Numbered from the stretch's first letter, positions 53,860 through 61,566 are shown. The stretch is 64,000 nucleotides of DNA from Aequorivita todarodis (GCF_028561335.1 NZ_JAQQTG010000003.1:1-64000), one strand, 5' to 3'. Notes: a model not told the origin generated them from the letters alone. Numbers and translations: made by a program.

Positions 53860-54967
53860 TTTTTTGCTGATTATACATTTCCTGTGCCTGTTTATAGCCC
53901 TTGGGGGTCATTGCCCATTGCTGTCCCTCAATGGATATCCAGCCTTCGTGCTCTAACTTTTTAAGCGAATCTCTTGTGTAACCTTGAAAGTTGTTGAGAA
54001 TACGAATGGCGTGCGGATGCGAAATATTCTCGTGGTCCTGTGCAATTCCGTACATAAATTGAAGGGTTTTCATCAGTTTTAGATCGGTACGGTTTTTACG
54101 AAAACGTATTTCGCGGAACAATAGTCCCCGCTTCGGAGAAAATATAAAGGAGAATAAAACGAATGCGCCGGCAACCAAAACGATTACAGGACCAGTGGAA
54201 AGATTGTTCTGGCTGGCGCTAATGGCCGTGCCGAATACCCCTGAAAAGGCTCCAATCAAGGCCGAGAGCAAAACCATAGTGCCCAGATTGTTGGTCCATT
54301 GGCGTGACGCGGCCGCTGGAGCAAGCAGGATGGCGCTCATCAAGACCACGCCCACGGTCTGCAGGCCTAAAACTATGGCCAATACTATTAAGAAGGTAAT
54401 CAGCACGTCTATAAATTTTGTGTTGAAACCCAGGGTTTTGGTATAGTCTGCATCAAAAAGTAGTATTTTGAATTCCTTCCAAAAGAGAAGCATTACGAAA
54501 AGTGAAATTCCGGTAACGGTAATCATCAATTTCACATCACTTTCCACAAGTGTTGCAGCTTGTCCAAAGAGGTATTTGTCCAGTCCTGCCTGATTGGCGT
54601 TGGGTTGTTTTTGAATGAAAGTAAGCAACAACATCCCAAAACCGAAAAAAATGGAAAGTATCAGCCCCAGGGCCGTGTCGCTTTTTAAATGTGTTTTTGA
54701 AGTAATGCCCCGAATCCAAAAAGTTCCTATCAAACCACTCACCAACGCCCCCAACAATAGCGTTCCAGAATCTTTGGCGCCAGTAATCAAAAAGGCCAAA
54801 GCGATGCCCGGAAGAGCCGCGTGTGAAATTGCATCTCCCAATAAACTCTCCTTTCGAAGTACCGCAAAACTGCCCAACATCCCGCAAATAGCGCCCAATA
54901 CCGCCGTCCCCAGCGTTATGGTGCGCAGGGTGTAATCGGTCCAGAGTAAGTTGAAATATTCTTGCAT
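53852..54967 (-). CDS. Metal ABC transporter permease with winged-helix tail (first permease)
   Basis: 371 residues: an ABC-3 permease core (RKESLLGDAISHAALPGIALAF loop; helices to about 285). A C-terminal cytoplasmic winged-helix domain follows (HENISHPHAIRILNNFQ, TRDSLKKLEHEGWISIEGQQWAMTPKGYKQA). Similar repressor-like tails exist on some Mn permeases such as B. subtilis MntC. It precedes its partner permease with an 8-bp overlap. Between it and the ATPase gene lies an inserted four-helix-bundle gene, so the operon is interrupted. Confidence 0.9.
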   Translation of the reverse strand: MQEYFNLLWTDYTLRTITLGTAVLGAICGMLGSFAVLRKESLLGDAISHAALPGIALAFLITGAKDSGTLLLGALVSGLIGTFWIRGITSKTHLKSDTALGLILSIFFGFGMLLLTFIQKQPNANQAGLDKYLFGQAATLVESDVKLMITVTGISLFVMLLFWKEFKILLFDADYTKTLGFNTKFIDVLITFLIVLAIVLGLQTVGVVLMSAILLAPAAASRQWTNNLGTMVLLSALIGAFSGVFGTAISASQNNLSTGPVIVLVAGAFVLFSFIFSPKRGLLFREIRFRKNRTDLKLMKTLQFMYGIAQDHENISHPHAIRILNNFQGYTRDSLKKLEHEGWISIEGQQWAMTPKGYKQAQEMYNQQKNE

Positions 54968-54987
54968 TTTTGTTGACAGTTTTTTTT

Positions 54988-55019
54988 AGTCGGTGGTCTT
55001 TAGTCGGTAGTCGGTAGTG
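54988..55019 (-). repeat. Inverted heptamer block (TCGGTAG units)
   Basis: AGTCGGT, then TCGGTAG twice in a row, 20 bp upstream of the permease start. These units are the reverse complement of the CTACCGA units in the two arrays at 55075 and 55508, so the three blocks can pair into large hairpins. Confidence 0.75.
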
Positions 55020-55074
55020 GGTTTGGTCTTGGGTTTGTTATTTGGTACTTTATTATTTCAAATTTTTCTATCAT

Positions 55075-55116
55075 CTACCGTCTACCGTCTACCGTCTACC
55101 GACTACCGTCTATTTA
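55075..55116 (+). repeat. Heptamer array at the 3' end of the four-helix-bundle gene
   Basis: Five head-to-tail CTACCGT/CTACCGA units (55075-55109), then CTATTTA. The CTA of the final unit (55110-55112) is the TAG stop codon of the gene on the minus strand. Confidence 0.9.
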
Positions 55117-55478
55117 TTTTTTTTAAGATATTTTTGGAGTGAAATCGTCATTTTCGCTAATTCTGATAGTTTTATTCTTGCGGCCTTATCATCATCTTCC
55201 GTGATAAAACCTTGCCTTTTAGCAATGGTAGAGCACACAACGCATTCTTTTGATGAATCCCAAGCCATTTGTAAATATCTGTTGAATTGCGTATCGGTAT
55301 CACCAGCTCCTTCCGCTATATTTAATGGAATGGAAACCGATGCTCTTTTGTATTGCGACGTTAAACCGTACAATTCATCTTTAGGAAATTTTTTCGTAAT
55401 TGAATACACATCATCCACAAAATCCAGTGATTTTTGATAAACCGTCAATTCTTCAAATTTAAATTTAGGATTTTCCAT
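55110..55478 (-). CDS. Four-helix-bundle protein (23S rRNA intervening-sequence type)
   Basis: 122 residues. The family pattern is clear: FEELTVYQKSLDFVDDVYSITKKFP, YGLTSQYKRASVSIPLNIAEGAG, FNRYLQMAWDSSKECVV. These proteins form pentameric four-helix bundles, and the family first came from intervening sequences in 23S rRNA. Relatives include the Avd accessory protein of diversity-generating retroelements. There is no rRNA or reverse transcriptase nearby. It sits inside a metal-transport operon, flanked by heptamer arrays, so it looks like an inserted cassette. Its role is unknown. Confidence 0.85.
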   Translation of the reverse strand: MENPKFKFEELTVYQKSLDFVDDVYSITKKFPKDELYGLTSQYKRASVSIPLNIAEGAGDTDTQFNRYLQMAWDSSKECVVCSTIAKRQGFITEDDDKAARIKLSELAKMTISLQKYLKKNK

Positions 55479-55507
55479 AACTGTATCTTTTTACAAATCA
55501 TTAAATT

Positions 55508-55556
55508 CTACCGTCCACCCTCTACCGTCTATCGACTACCGACTACCAACTATTTA
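55508..55556 (+). repeat. Heptamer array at the 5' side of the four-helix-bundle gene
   Basis: Seven units: CTACCGT, CCACCCT, CTACCGT, CTATCGA, CTACCGA, CTACCAA, CTATTTA. The last unit contains the TAG stop codon of the ATPase gene (55550-55552), just as the array at 55075 contains the stop of the four-helix-bundle gene. Both arrays end CTATTTATT. Confidence 0.9.
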
Positions 55557-56290
55557 TTAACCGCCACCTTATAATTAATCCCATACGTCTTGGTAAGGTT
55601 ATCATCATTAAAAATATCCTTCACCGGTCCCGTGGCTATTTTCTTCACATTTAAAAATGTTACCCAATCAAAGTATTCGGGAACGGTCTGCAAATCGTGA
55701 TGCACCACGACTACCGTTTTTCCCGCCTTGCGCAATTCCTTTAAAATATTGATGATGGCAATTTCGGTAGTAGCATCAACACCTTGGAAGGGTTCGTCCA
55801 TAAAATAAATGGAAGCATCCTGTGCCAAGGCCCTTGCCAGAAAAACCCGTTGCTGCTGTCCGCCGCTCAATTGGCTTATTTGTCTGTTTTTATAGGGAAG
55901 CATTCCCACCTTTTCCATGGATTCCAAGGCAATCTTTTTCTCTTTCTGCCCCGGGCGCTTTATCCATCCCAAACTGCCGTAGGTGCCCATCATCACCACA
56001 TCAAGGGCCGTGGTGGGGAAATCCCAGTCCACGCTTCCCTTTTGGGGAACGTACGCTACCAATTTTCGTTGCTTGGCATACGGTTTTCCGAATATGGAAA
56101 TGGTACCCGCAATAGGTTTAATAATGCCTAAAATAGCTTTTATAAGCGTAGATTTTCCAGCGCCGTTGGGGCCCACGATTGCCATTAGCACCCCTTCGGG
56201 AACCGATAGGTCTATGTCCCACAAGACGGGTTTATAGTTGTAGGCTACGGTAAGGTCGTCTATCTGTACTGCCAGGCTTTGATTTTCCAT
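55550..56290 (-). CDS. Metal ABC transporter ATP-binding protein
   Basis: 246 residues with Walker [10 protein letters not shown] (about 38-46), signature LSGGQQQR (about 142-149), Walker B DEPFQGVD (VDATTE D-loop; about 165-172) and the switch His in VVVHHD. It powers the Mn/Zn importer with the two permeases. Its stop codon lies within a heptamer array, after which the four-helix-bundle gene follows. The binding-protein gene is 20 bp upstream. Confidence 0.93.
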   Translation of the reverse strand: MENQSLAVQIDDLTVAYNYKPVLWDIDLSVPEGVLMAIVGPNGAGKSTLIKAILGIIKPIAGTISIFGKPYAKQRKLVAYVPQKGSVDWDFPTTALDVVMMGTYGSLGWIKRPGQKEKKIALESMEKVGMLPYKNRQISQLSGGQQQRVFLARALAQDASIYFMDEPFQGVDATTEIAIINILKELRKAGKTVVVVHHDLQTVPEYFDWVTFLNVKKIATGPVKDIFNDDNLTKTYGINYKVAVNK

Positions 56291-56310
56291 GTTTGGTGCT
56301 GTTTATCTAT

Positions 56311-57216
56311 TTATTTCAGCGCGTTTACGATAGTGTTTACGTTGTATTTAAACATCCCGATATACGTGCCTTCCTCGGTCCCAGGGTCGCCGAGCGCATC
56401 ACTATAGAGCGAGCCGCCGATTTCTACCTCGTGGTTCTTTGAAAGTACTGCCTGTTGCAGTGCCTCGATGGTTCTTCGGGGTACGGAACTTTCCACGAAA
56501 ATGGCTTTTATGTTGTTCTGAATGATAAATTCCGAAAGGTTCTGAACGTCTTTTACGCCCGCTTCGGTAGCGGTGGAAATTCCCTGCAATCCCACCACTT
56601 GAAAATCGTACGCCTTTCCAAAATAATTGAAGGCATCGTGGGCGGTAACCAAAATTCGCTTTTCCGGAGGAAGCGTCGCGATAATGGCCTTGACTTCACT
56701 TTCAAGAGCGTCCAATTTTTTCTGATAATCTTTGTTGTTTTCGAAATAGCTTTCGGCATTTTCGGGATCTGCTTTTGAAAGCTCGTCGGTTACAATTTGT
56801 GCAAACTGCTTAAAGAATTGAATATTGAACCAAACGTGCGGATCGTAATTTGAGGCGAAATATTCCGAAGAAATCAATTCCTGATTCGGCAACTTATCTC
56901 CCAGGGAAACGGTATTTTTTTGCCCTTCCATTTTTTCGAAAATATCCACCAGTTTTCCTTCCAGATGCAGGCCGCTGTAAAAAATAATGTCGGCCTCGTA
57001 AAGTTTTGACACATCGCCCTCACTCGCCTTGTAAAGATGCGGATCTACGCCAGCGCCCATCAAACCTTGCAATGAAACGTGCTCGCCGCCAATTTCAGAA
57101 ACCAGGTCGGTAAGCATGGTCGTGGTGGTGACAACCTTTAGTTTGCCATTGTCTTCGGGCGCATTGTTGCAGCCAAAGGCGGAAGCAAAAAGGATTAGGA
57201 CTATAAATTTTTTCAT
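56311..57216 (-). CDS. Metal ABC transporter substrate-binding lipoprotein
   Basis: 301 residues with lipobox FASAFGC (Cys near 16). Cluster A-I metal-binding fold: the four ligands are probably His in DPHLYKASEGD, His in NYDPHVWFN, Glu in IFVESSVPRRT, and Asp in SDALGDPGTEEGTY. These match Mn/Zn/Fe-binding proteins of the PsaA/TroA group. No His-rich loop is seen between the lobes, which favours Mn2+ over Zn2+. It is first of the transport genes after the regulator. Confidence 0.92.
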   Translation of the reverse strand: MKKFIVLILFASAFGCNNAPEDNGKLKVVTTTTMLTDLVSEIGGEHVSLQGLMGAGVDPHLYKASEGDVSKLYEADIIFYSGLHLEGKLVDIFEKMEGQKNTVSLGDKLPNQELISSEYFASNYDPHVWFNIQFFKQFAQIVTDELSKADPENAESYFENNKDYQKKLDALESEVKAIIATLPPEKRILVTAHDAFNYFGKAYDFQVVGLQGISTATEAGVKDVQNLSEFIIQNNIKAIFVESSVPRRTIEALQQAVLSKNHEVEIGGSLYSDALGDPGTEEGTYIGMFKYNVNTIVNALK

Positions 57217-57262
57217 TTTTAGTTTCTTTTAATTTGAAAAAGACATTTCCGAAGAAAACCTG

Positions 57263-57919
57263 TTAAAGCGTTTGTACGTAAAGATTTTCCGCTATTTTAT
57301 GTGAAATGAAAAACTGATCGTTCCCCACTTGGATTACCATGGAACCGTCAAAAAATTCCTTGCCCAAAACCTTGATTTTGGTGCCGATGCTTATTTTCTT
57401 TTTATCGAGATATTGCAGAAACTCGGGGCTGGATTCTTTCACGCCCACGCAAACGCCCTGTTCGTTTTTTTCGATTTCAGAGAGCAATTTCTTTTCCGTG
57501 CGTTTCAGTACGCCGTGCTTGTCTGGGATGGGGTCGCCGTGGGGATCAAAATCGGGGCTGCCCAAGTATTTGTCGAGGCGGGTAATGAGTTCGTCCGACT
57601 GTATGTGCTCCAGTTGCTCGGCTATATCGTGGACCTCGTCCCAATGAAAATGTAGCTTTTCAACCAAAAACACTTCCCACAGCCTATGCTTTCTTATCAC
57701 GTTTGCGGCTATCTTTTTCCCTTTCTCGGTTAGTTGTGTCCCTTTATACCGCTTATAGATGACCAACTTTTTTTCTGCCAATTTTTGAATCATATCCGTC
57801 ACGGAAGAGGGTTTGGTATCCATACTTTCGGCAATGGCATTGGTGCTTACTTCCCCAGTGCTTTCGTGCTCCAAATGAAAGATGGCTTTCAAATAATTTT
57901 CTTCGGCTAATGTAAACAT
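57263..57919 (-). CDS. DtxR/MntR-family metal-dependent repressor
   Basis: 218 residues. The N-terminal winged helix is at about 1-65 (TLAEENYLKAIFHLEHE, IAESMDTKPSSVTDMIQKLAEKKLVIYKRYKG). The metal-binding dimerisation domain is at about 70-140 (HRLWEVFLVEKLHFHWDEVHDIAEQLEHIQSDELITRLDKYLG, with the HxxxE ligands). A FeoA/SH3-like C-terminal domain follows. It represses metal import when Mn2+ or Fe2+ is plentiful. It heads the metal cluster and a DtxR-like dyad lies 45 bp upstream, so autoregulation is likely. The -7 box is 5 bp from the ATG. Confidence 0.93.
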   Translation of the reverse strand: MFTLAEENYLKAIFHLEHESTGEVSTNAIAESMDTKPSSVTDMIQKLAEKKLVIYKRYKGTQLTEKGKKIAANVIRKHRLWEVFLVEKLHFHWDEVHDIAEQLEHIQSDELITRLDKYLGSPDFDPHGDPIPDKHGVLKRTEKKLLSEIEKNEQGVCVGVKESSPEFLQYLDKKKISIGTKIKVLGKEFFDGSMVIQVGNDQFFISHKIAENLYVQTL

Positions 57920-57924
57920 AGGTA

Positions 57925-57932
57925 CAAAGGTA
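57925..57932 (-). promoter_or_regulatory. -7 box of the mntR-type regulator gene
   Basis: The minus strand reads TACCTTTG, a full match to TAnnTTTG, only 5 bp before the ATG. Transcription would start at or near the start codon, giving a leaderless mRNA. No -33 TTG is clear. Confidence 0.55.
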
Positions 57933-57963
57933 AAAACATTTTTCTATATGTGTCTATTTTATT

Positions 57964-57979
57964 TTTAGTTATGTCTAAA
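57964..57979. promoter_or_regulatory. Putative DtxR/MntR-type operator
   Basis: TTTAG-TTATGT-CTAAA: perfect 5-bp half-sites with a 6-bp spacer, in the -33 to -60 region of the regulator's promoter. The TTTAG/CTAAA arms and 16-bp length resemble MntR-family boxes. A related GTCTATTTT run lies just inside (57951-57960). Confidence 0.6.
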
Positions 57980-58063
57980 AAAGTAGATTTGAAAGCTATT
58001 TTCAATTTAAGCTGAAGGCTATTTTAAGAAAAATTAGATGGAAATGAATTTGGAAAAAACCGC

Positions 58064-58795
58064 TTAGAACCCGCGTTCCTTTTGAAGCTGTTCATAAGCT
58101 TCCTGGACTTTTTTGAATTTTTCCTCACCACCTTTTTGGTGCGCCTCGTCCATATGCTGCAGTTTGTCCGGATGGTATTTTTTTACCATCGTTCGATATG
58201 CGGCCTTAATTTCGGGGATGGTGGCGGTTCTGTCAATCTCTAAAATTTTATAGGCACTGTCCGGATTTTTGAAGAACATCGCCTTAATACTTTCAAAATC
58301 GCGACCGTAAACGCCCAAATATCCGGCAATTCGGTTTATTTCATTTACTTCGGCCGTAGAAACGCTGCCATCGGCATTGGCAATGCTGAAAAGGAAATGG
58401 AGAATCTGCAGGCGAGCTTCGTATCGGGTTCTTTGTTGTAAAAGGCTGCAAATGTTCTGGGCCGAAATTTCACGCTTTTTTATTACTTCGTTAAAAATTC
58501 GAAAGGTAGCATTTGCCCGCTCCCGTCCGTAGGCCTGCACGAAATATTGACGTACGTAATCAAGCTCTGTTTGGCTCACATTTCCATCGGCTTTGATTAC
58601 CAAGGAGGCAAGGGAAAGAAGGTTCAATTCAAAATCGGCGGGTGTTACCTGTTGCTGCGAAGTGCCGAACGAAGTTTGAAACCTACCGCCCTTTACGCTT
58701 AGGTTGTCCAGTAAGCTTCCCAAGACAAACCCGACGATAGCGCCAGGAAAACGGTACACAAAATAACCCAGAACGGCCAATAACCAACGAAGCAT
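58064..58795 (-). CDS. DjlA-like membrane TerB/DnaJ-domain protein
   Basis: 243 residues from ATG 58795, which places the membrane anchor at the N-terminus (MLRWLLAVLGYFVYRFPGAIVGFVLGSLL). A TerB domain follows at about 60-165 (LLSLASLVIKADGNVSQTELDYVRQYF, IANADGSVSTAEVNEINRIAGYLGV). The J domain is at about 175-240 (AYKILEIDRTATIPEIKAAYRTMVKKYHPDKL) with the HPD motif, so it can stimulate DnaK. Topology as in E. coli DjlA. Alone on the minus strand. Confidence 0.88.
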   Translation of the reverse strand: MLRWLLAVLGYFVYRFPGAIVGFVLGSLLDNLSVKGGRFQTSFGTSQQQVTPADFELNLLSLASLVIKADGNVSQTELDYVRQYFVQAYGRERANATFRIFNEVIKKREISAQNICSLLQQRTRYEARLQILHFLFSIANADGSVSTAEVNEINRIAGYLGVYGRDFESIKAMFFKNPDSAYKILEIDRTATIPEIKAAYRTMVKKYHPDKLQHMDEAHQKGGEEKFKKVQEAYEQLQKERGF

Positions 58796-58862
58796 AGAAT
58801 TGTAATTTTCTTTTTTTAAGCCGACAAAGGTAATGTTTTTAAGTGCCAAATCTCAAATTCCA

Positions 58863-58979
58863 TCCCGATAGCTTTCGGGACCAAAAGGGACTGTTTGATT
58901 CGTTTTTGAATTTTTTGAATTTGTGGTTTGAGATTTATTTGGCCCCGATAGCCCTGTCTGCCGACAGGCAGGTATCGGG
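58863..58979. repeat. Cluster of palindromic intergenic repeats
   Basis: TCCCGA/TCGGGA (58863-58880) is one hairpin. A second one is nested: CCCGATA (58943-58949) / TATCGGG (58973-58979) encloses CCTGTC-TGCC-GACAGG (58953-58968). The CCCGATA and CCTG cores recur at other intergenic sites (ACTATCGGGAG near 49432; GCCTGCC at 21040). Confidence 0.75.
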
Positions 58980-59001
58980 ATTGTTATTTGGAATTTGTGA
59001 T

Positions 59002-59034
59002 TTGGATTTTTCCCTTTCAAAATTAGTATCTTTG
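59002..59034 (+). promoter_or_regulatory. Promoter of the bacilliredoxin gene
   Basis: TTG (59002-59004), 22-bp spacer, TATCTTTG (59027-59034), a full Bacteroidota-type match. It is 35 bp before the ATG. Confidence 0.6.
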
Positions 59035-59069
59035 CAGACACATTTTAATAGTAATCAAAATACAAAAAT

Positions 59070-59480
59070 ATGTACCCACCTGAATTAGTAAAACCCATGC
59101 GCGAAGACCTTACAAGAGTAGGTTTTTCCGAATTACATACGGCAAATGATGTGGAAGAAGCACTGAAGAAAGAAGGGACCACCCTTGTAGTTGTAAATTC
59201 CGTTTGTGGCTGTGCTGCCGCCAATGCACGTCCCGGTGCTGCAATGTCGCTTCAAAATGATAAAAAACCCGATCATTTGGTAACCGTATTCGCGGGCGTT
59301 GACCGCGAAGCCGTGGATGCCGCAAGAGCCAATATGGTTCCATTTCCTCCCAGTTCGCCTTCTATGGCACTTTTCAAAAATGGCGAATTGGTGCATATGT
59401 TGGAGCGCCACCACATTGAAGGCCGCCCCGCACAAATGATTGCCGAAAACCTAAAAGGCGCCTATAACGAATATTGTTAA
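59070..59480 (+). CDS. BrxA/BrxB family bacilliredoxin
   Basis: 136 residues, the usual family length. Thioredoxin-like fold with the CGC active site (VNSVCGCAAANARPGA) and YPPELVKPMREDLTRVGF at the start. Bacilliredoxins remove thiol-cofactor adducts from proteins in Firmicutes. Bacteroidota mostly lack bacillithiol or use related thiols, so the exact substrate here is uncertain. A good promoter lies upstream. A small membrane protein follows 18 bp after the stop. Confidence 0.88.
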   Translation: MYPPELVKPMREDLTRVGFSELHTANDVEEALKKEGTTLVVVNSVCGCAAANARPGAAMSLQNDKKPDHLVTVFAGVDREAVDAARANMVPFPPSSPSMALFKNGELVHMLERHHIEGRPAQMIAENLKGAYNEYC

Positions 59481-59498
59481 AATTTTAAATCAATCTCT

Positions 59499-59738
59499 AT
59501 GAAATTGAGCAAGCCTTTAGTCATAATCGCGGGCATTATAGCATTGGGAGCAATAGTATATAATTTTTATGATAACCCAAAAGTGTCCCACCTCTTCGGA
59601 AAAGAAATAAACGATTGGTATTACAGAGCTTTTTGGTTGTTGATCGTGGGCCTTTGCGTATATAATTATATTGAAATAGACAGAAATACGTTAAAGGACA
59701 AATCGAAATCTAAAAGGAAACAGAAATCGAAACATTGA
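59499..59738 (+). CDS. Small membrane protein (79 aa)
   Basis: It has two hydrophobic helices (PLVIIAGIIALGAIVYNFY and AFWLLIVGLCVYNYIEI) and a basic tail (KDKSKSKRKQKSKH). No domain is recognised. It follows the bacilliredoxin gene by 18 bp and is probably co-transcribed; a terminator lies 38 bp after its stop. The function is unknown. Confidence 0.65.
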   Translation: MKLSKPLVIIAGIIALGAIVYNFYDNPKVSHLFGKEINDWYYRAFWLLIVGLCVYNYIEIDRNTLKDKSKSKRKQKSKH

Positions 59739-59775
59739 AGTTTTTGAAAATACGAAACTGAAAATTGCAAAAAGA

Positions 59776-59800
59776 AAAACCGTCTCATAAGGGCGGTTTT
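59776..59800 (+). terminator. Terminator of the bacilliredoxin/small-membrane-protein unit
   Basis: AAAACCG (59776-59782) pairs with CGGTTTT (59794-59800) across an 11-nt loop, followed by CTTATTTTT. The T-tract also forms the -7 box of the next gene. Confidence 0.8.
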
Positions 59801-59802
59801 CT

Positions 59803-59810
59803 TATTTTTG
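59803..59810 (+). promoter_or_regulatory. -7 box of plsC overlapping the terminator tail
   Basis: TATTTTTG matches TAnnTTTG, 6 bp before the ATG, so the mRNA would be nearly leaderless. No -33 TTG at normal spacing; the nearest is 59765. Confidence 0.4.
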
Positions 59811-59816
59811 AACGGA

Positions 59817-60560
59817 ATGAAAGCACTATCAAAAATTATAAGTTATCCTTTTTCGGTTTTGTTTTACCTGCTTTTTGGTATTACGATTGTTGTTTTCCAT
59901 CCCATTCAATGGATTTGCTTTAACTGGTTTGGCTACCAAGCGCACAAAAAAAGTGTGGACTATCTCAACTGGACGTTGTTGCGCTGTCTGAATGTTTTGG
60001 GAACCACATTTCATATTGACATCAATACGAGCATCCCGAACAACGTTGCGATTATAATCGTTTCAAACCACCAAAGTATGTGGGATATTTCGCCTATTAC
60101 GTGGTATTTGCGAAAATACCATCCCAAATTTATTTCCAAAGTAGAATTGGGGAAAGGAATACCTTCAGTCTCCTACAATCTACGGCATGGCGGCTCCATA
60201 TTGATCGACCGAAAAAATCCGCGGCAGGCTATTGTTGAAATGGTGAAGTTTTCAAAATACCTACAGAAATTCAACCGAAGTGGTGTAATCTTTCCCGAAG
60301 GAACACGCAGCAAAACCGGTATTCCAAAACCCTTTAAAAGAACCGGTTTGCAAACGCTCTTTAAGAAAATACCTGAGGGATACGTTATTCCCGTAACATT
60401 CAATAACTCCTGGAAATTGCAGCGCTGGGGGATGTTTCCGATACAAATGGGCGTCCGGCTGGAAATGACGGCGCATCCTGCAATAAAAATTGGGGATTAT
60501 GAGGTGGAAACGCTGATTGACAAAGTGGAGGCAACCATCATTTCAAAAATCCATAAATAA
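59817..60560 (+). CDS. plsC: 1-acyl-sn-glycerol-3-phosphate acyltransferase (PlsC family)
   Basis: 247 residues from ATG 59817; a TTG three codons upstream is less likely. The motifs are complete: I NHQSMWD (HxxxxD, about 82-88), II the segment VELGKGIPSV, III FPEGTRSK (about 160-167) and IV VIPVTFNNSW. An N-terminal hydrophobic segment (VLFYLLFGITIVVFHPI) anchors it to the inner membrane. It makes phosphatidic acid from lysophosphatidic acid. Length and motifs are normal. Confidence 0.92.
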   Translation: MKALSKIISYPFSVLFYLLFGITIVVFHPIQWICFNWFGYQAHKKSVDYLNWTLLRCLNVLGTTFHIDINTSIPNNVAIIIVSNHQSMWDISPITWYLRKYHPKFISKVELGKGIPSVSYNLRHGGSILIDRKNPRQAIVEMVKFSKYLQKFNRSGVIFPEGTRSKTGIPKPFKRTGLQTLFKKIPEGYVIPVTFNNSWKLQRWGMFPIQMGVRLEMTAHPAIKIGDYEVETLIDKVEATIISKIHK

Positions 60561-60592
60561 TAACTAACAAAGACCTCCTTCATTTCCCTTTG

Positions 60593-60627
60593 GGGTTAGG
60601 GTAAAACCCTTTAGGGTTAGGGTAAAA
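60593..60627 (+). repeat. Direct repeat of GGGTTAGGGTAAAA
   Basis: Two identical 14-bp copies (60593-60606 and 60614-60627) 21 bp apart, with CCCTTT between them. Probably part of the same dispersed CCCTAAAGGG-type intergenic repeat family. The spacer from plsC to the next gene holds nothing else obvious. Confidence 0.7.
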
Positions 60628-60674
60628 AATGAAGTAAATATTTGTTGTTCTTTGCTTTTTAAAAATTTTAAACT

Positions 60675-61337
60675 ATGGCCTTATTTTCTTCGGATGAAAT
60701 AATCCAGCATACAATCCAATTCGTTAAAAATGAATTGAAAAATGCCGAAGGTGGCCACGATTGGTTTCATATTGAACGGGTCTATAAAAACGCACTGCTC
60801 ATTTCCGAAAATGAAAAAGTTGATAGAACCATCGTTTCGCTCGGCGCATTGCTTCACGATATTGCAGACTCAAAATTCCACAAGGGCGATGAAACCGTCG
60901 GCCCGAAAAAAGCGCGACAGTTTTTAGAATCGCAAAATATTTCAGGGAAAGTTGTAGAACACGTTATAAAAATCATTGAAAACATTTCTTTCAAAGGTGG
61001 AAATAAACCTCAAAATTTCACTTCAAAAGAATTGGAGGTCGTGCAGGATGCCGATAGGCTCGACGCGCTGGGAGCTATTGGAATTGCCAGAACTTTCAAC
61101 TACGGCGGTTTCAAAAATAGAAAATTGTACGACCCTAAAATAAAGCCGAATTTAAAGATGACACCTGCAGAATACAAAGCTTCCGATGCGCCGACCATCA
61201 ATCATTTTTACGAAAAACTATTGCTTTTAAAAGATAGAATGAATACTGAAACCGGGCGAAAAATCGCGGAGGAAAGACATGCCTTTATGGAAAAATTTCT
61301 GCAACAGTTTTATGCCGAATGGGAAGGGAAGAAATAA
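60675..61337 (+). CDS. HD-domain phosphohydrolase
   Basis: 220 residues. The HD metal site is visible: HDWFHIERVYKNAL (first His), LLHDIAD (HD pair), and DRLDALGAIGIARTF (last Asp). This matches the YedJ/HDIG-type HD phosphohydrolase group (PF01966). Substrate unknown; nucleotides or phosphate esters are likely. It is the last ordinary gene before the TIR cassette. Confidence 0.88.
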   Translation: MALFSSDEIIQHTIQFVKNELKNAEGGHDWFHIERVYKNALLISENEKVDRTIVSLGALLHDIADSKFHKGDETVGPKKARQFLESQNISGKVVEHVIKIIENISFKGGNKPQNFTSKELEVVQDADRLDALGAIGIARTFNYGGFKNRKLYDPKIKPNLKMTPAEYKASDAPTINHFYEKLLLLKDRMNTETGRKIAEERHAFMEKFLQQFYAEWEGKK

Positions 61338-61361
61338 AACTTTACTTCTGCTGCACCTTTT

Positions 61362-61381
61362 CGGTGGAATATTTACCGCAA
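61362..61381 (+). repeat. 20-bp direct repeat, left of the TIR cassette
   Basis: CGGTGGAATATTTACCGCAA, 25 bp after the HD-gene stop. An identical copy in the same orientation lies at 63368-63387, on the far side of the TIR pair. The arms CGGT/ACCG also make a small hairpin. Confidence 0.9.
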
Positions 61382-61547
61382 AGACACAGCGATATTTTCA
61401 AAATATTTTAAGCTCAAAAAAACGCAACTTATTCGTATTAATTGACTTAAAAAAATATTTTTTAACACTATTCGGGATAAATTACCTAAATTTAGTCTTT
61501 TAATAACATATTTTAAAAAAGTAATATCCTCACATTACAATTTTAAT

Positions 61548-61566
61548 CCTCCATTTTTTTTGGAGG
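61548..61566 (+). promoter_or_regulatory. Hairpin in the leader of the TIR gene
   Basis: CCTCCA-T7-TGGAGG, a perfect 6-bp stem with a 7-T loop, ending 27 bp before the ATG at 61594. It may control translation or be a weak terminator for transcription from the left. Confidence 0.45.

Noticed and set aside
55110-55478. Diversity-generating retroelement from the Avd-like four-helix bundle
   Set aside because: No reverse transcriptase, template repeat or variable repeat is seen nearby.
55075-55556. Heptamer arrays as a CRISPR-like array
   Set aside because: Units are 7 bp with no spacers and flank a gene; no cas genes in the window.
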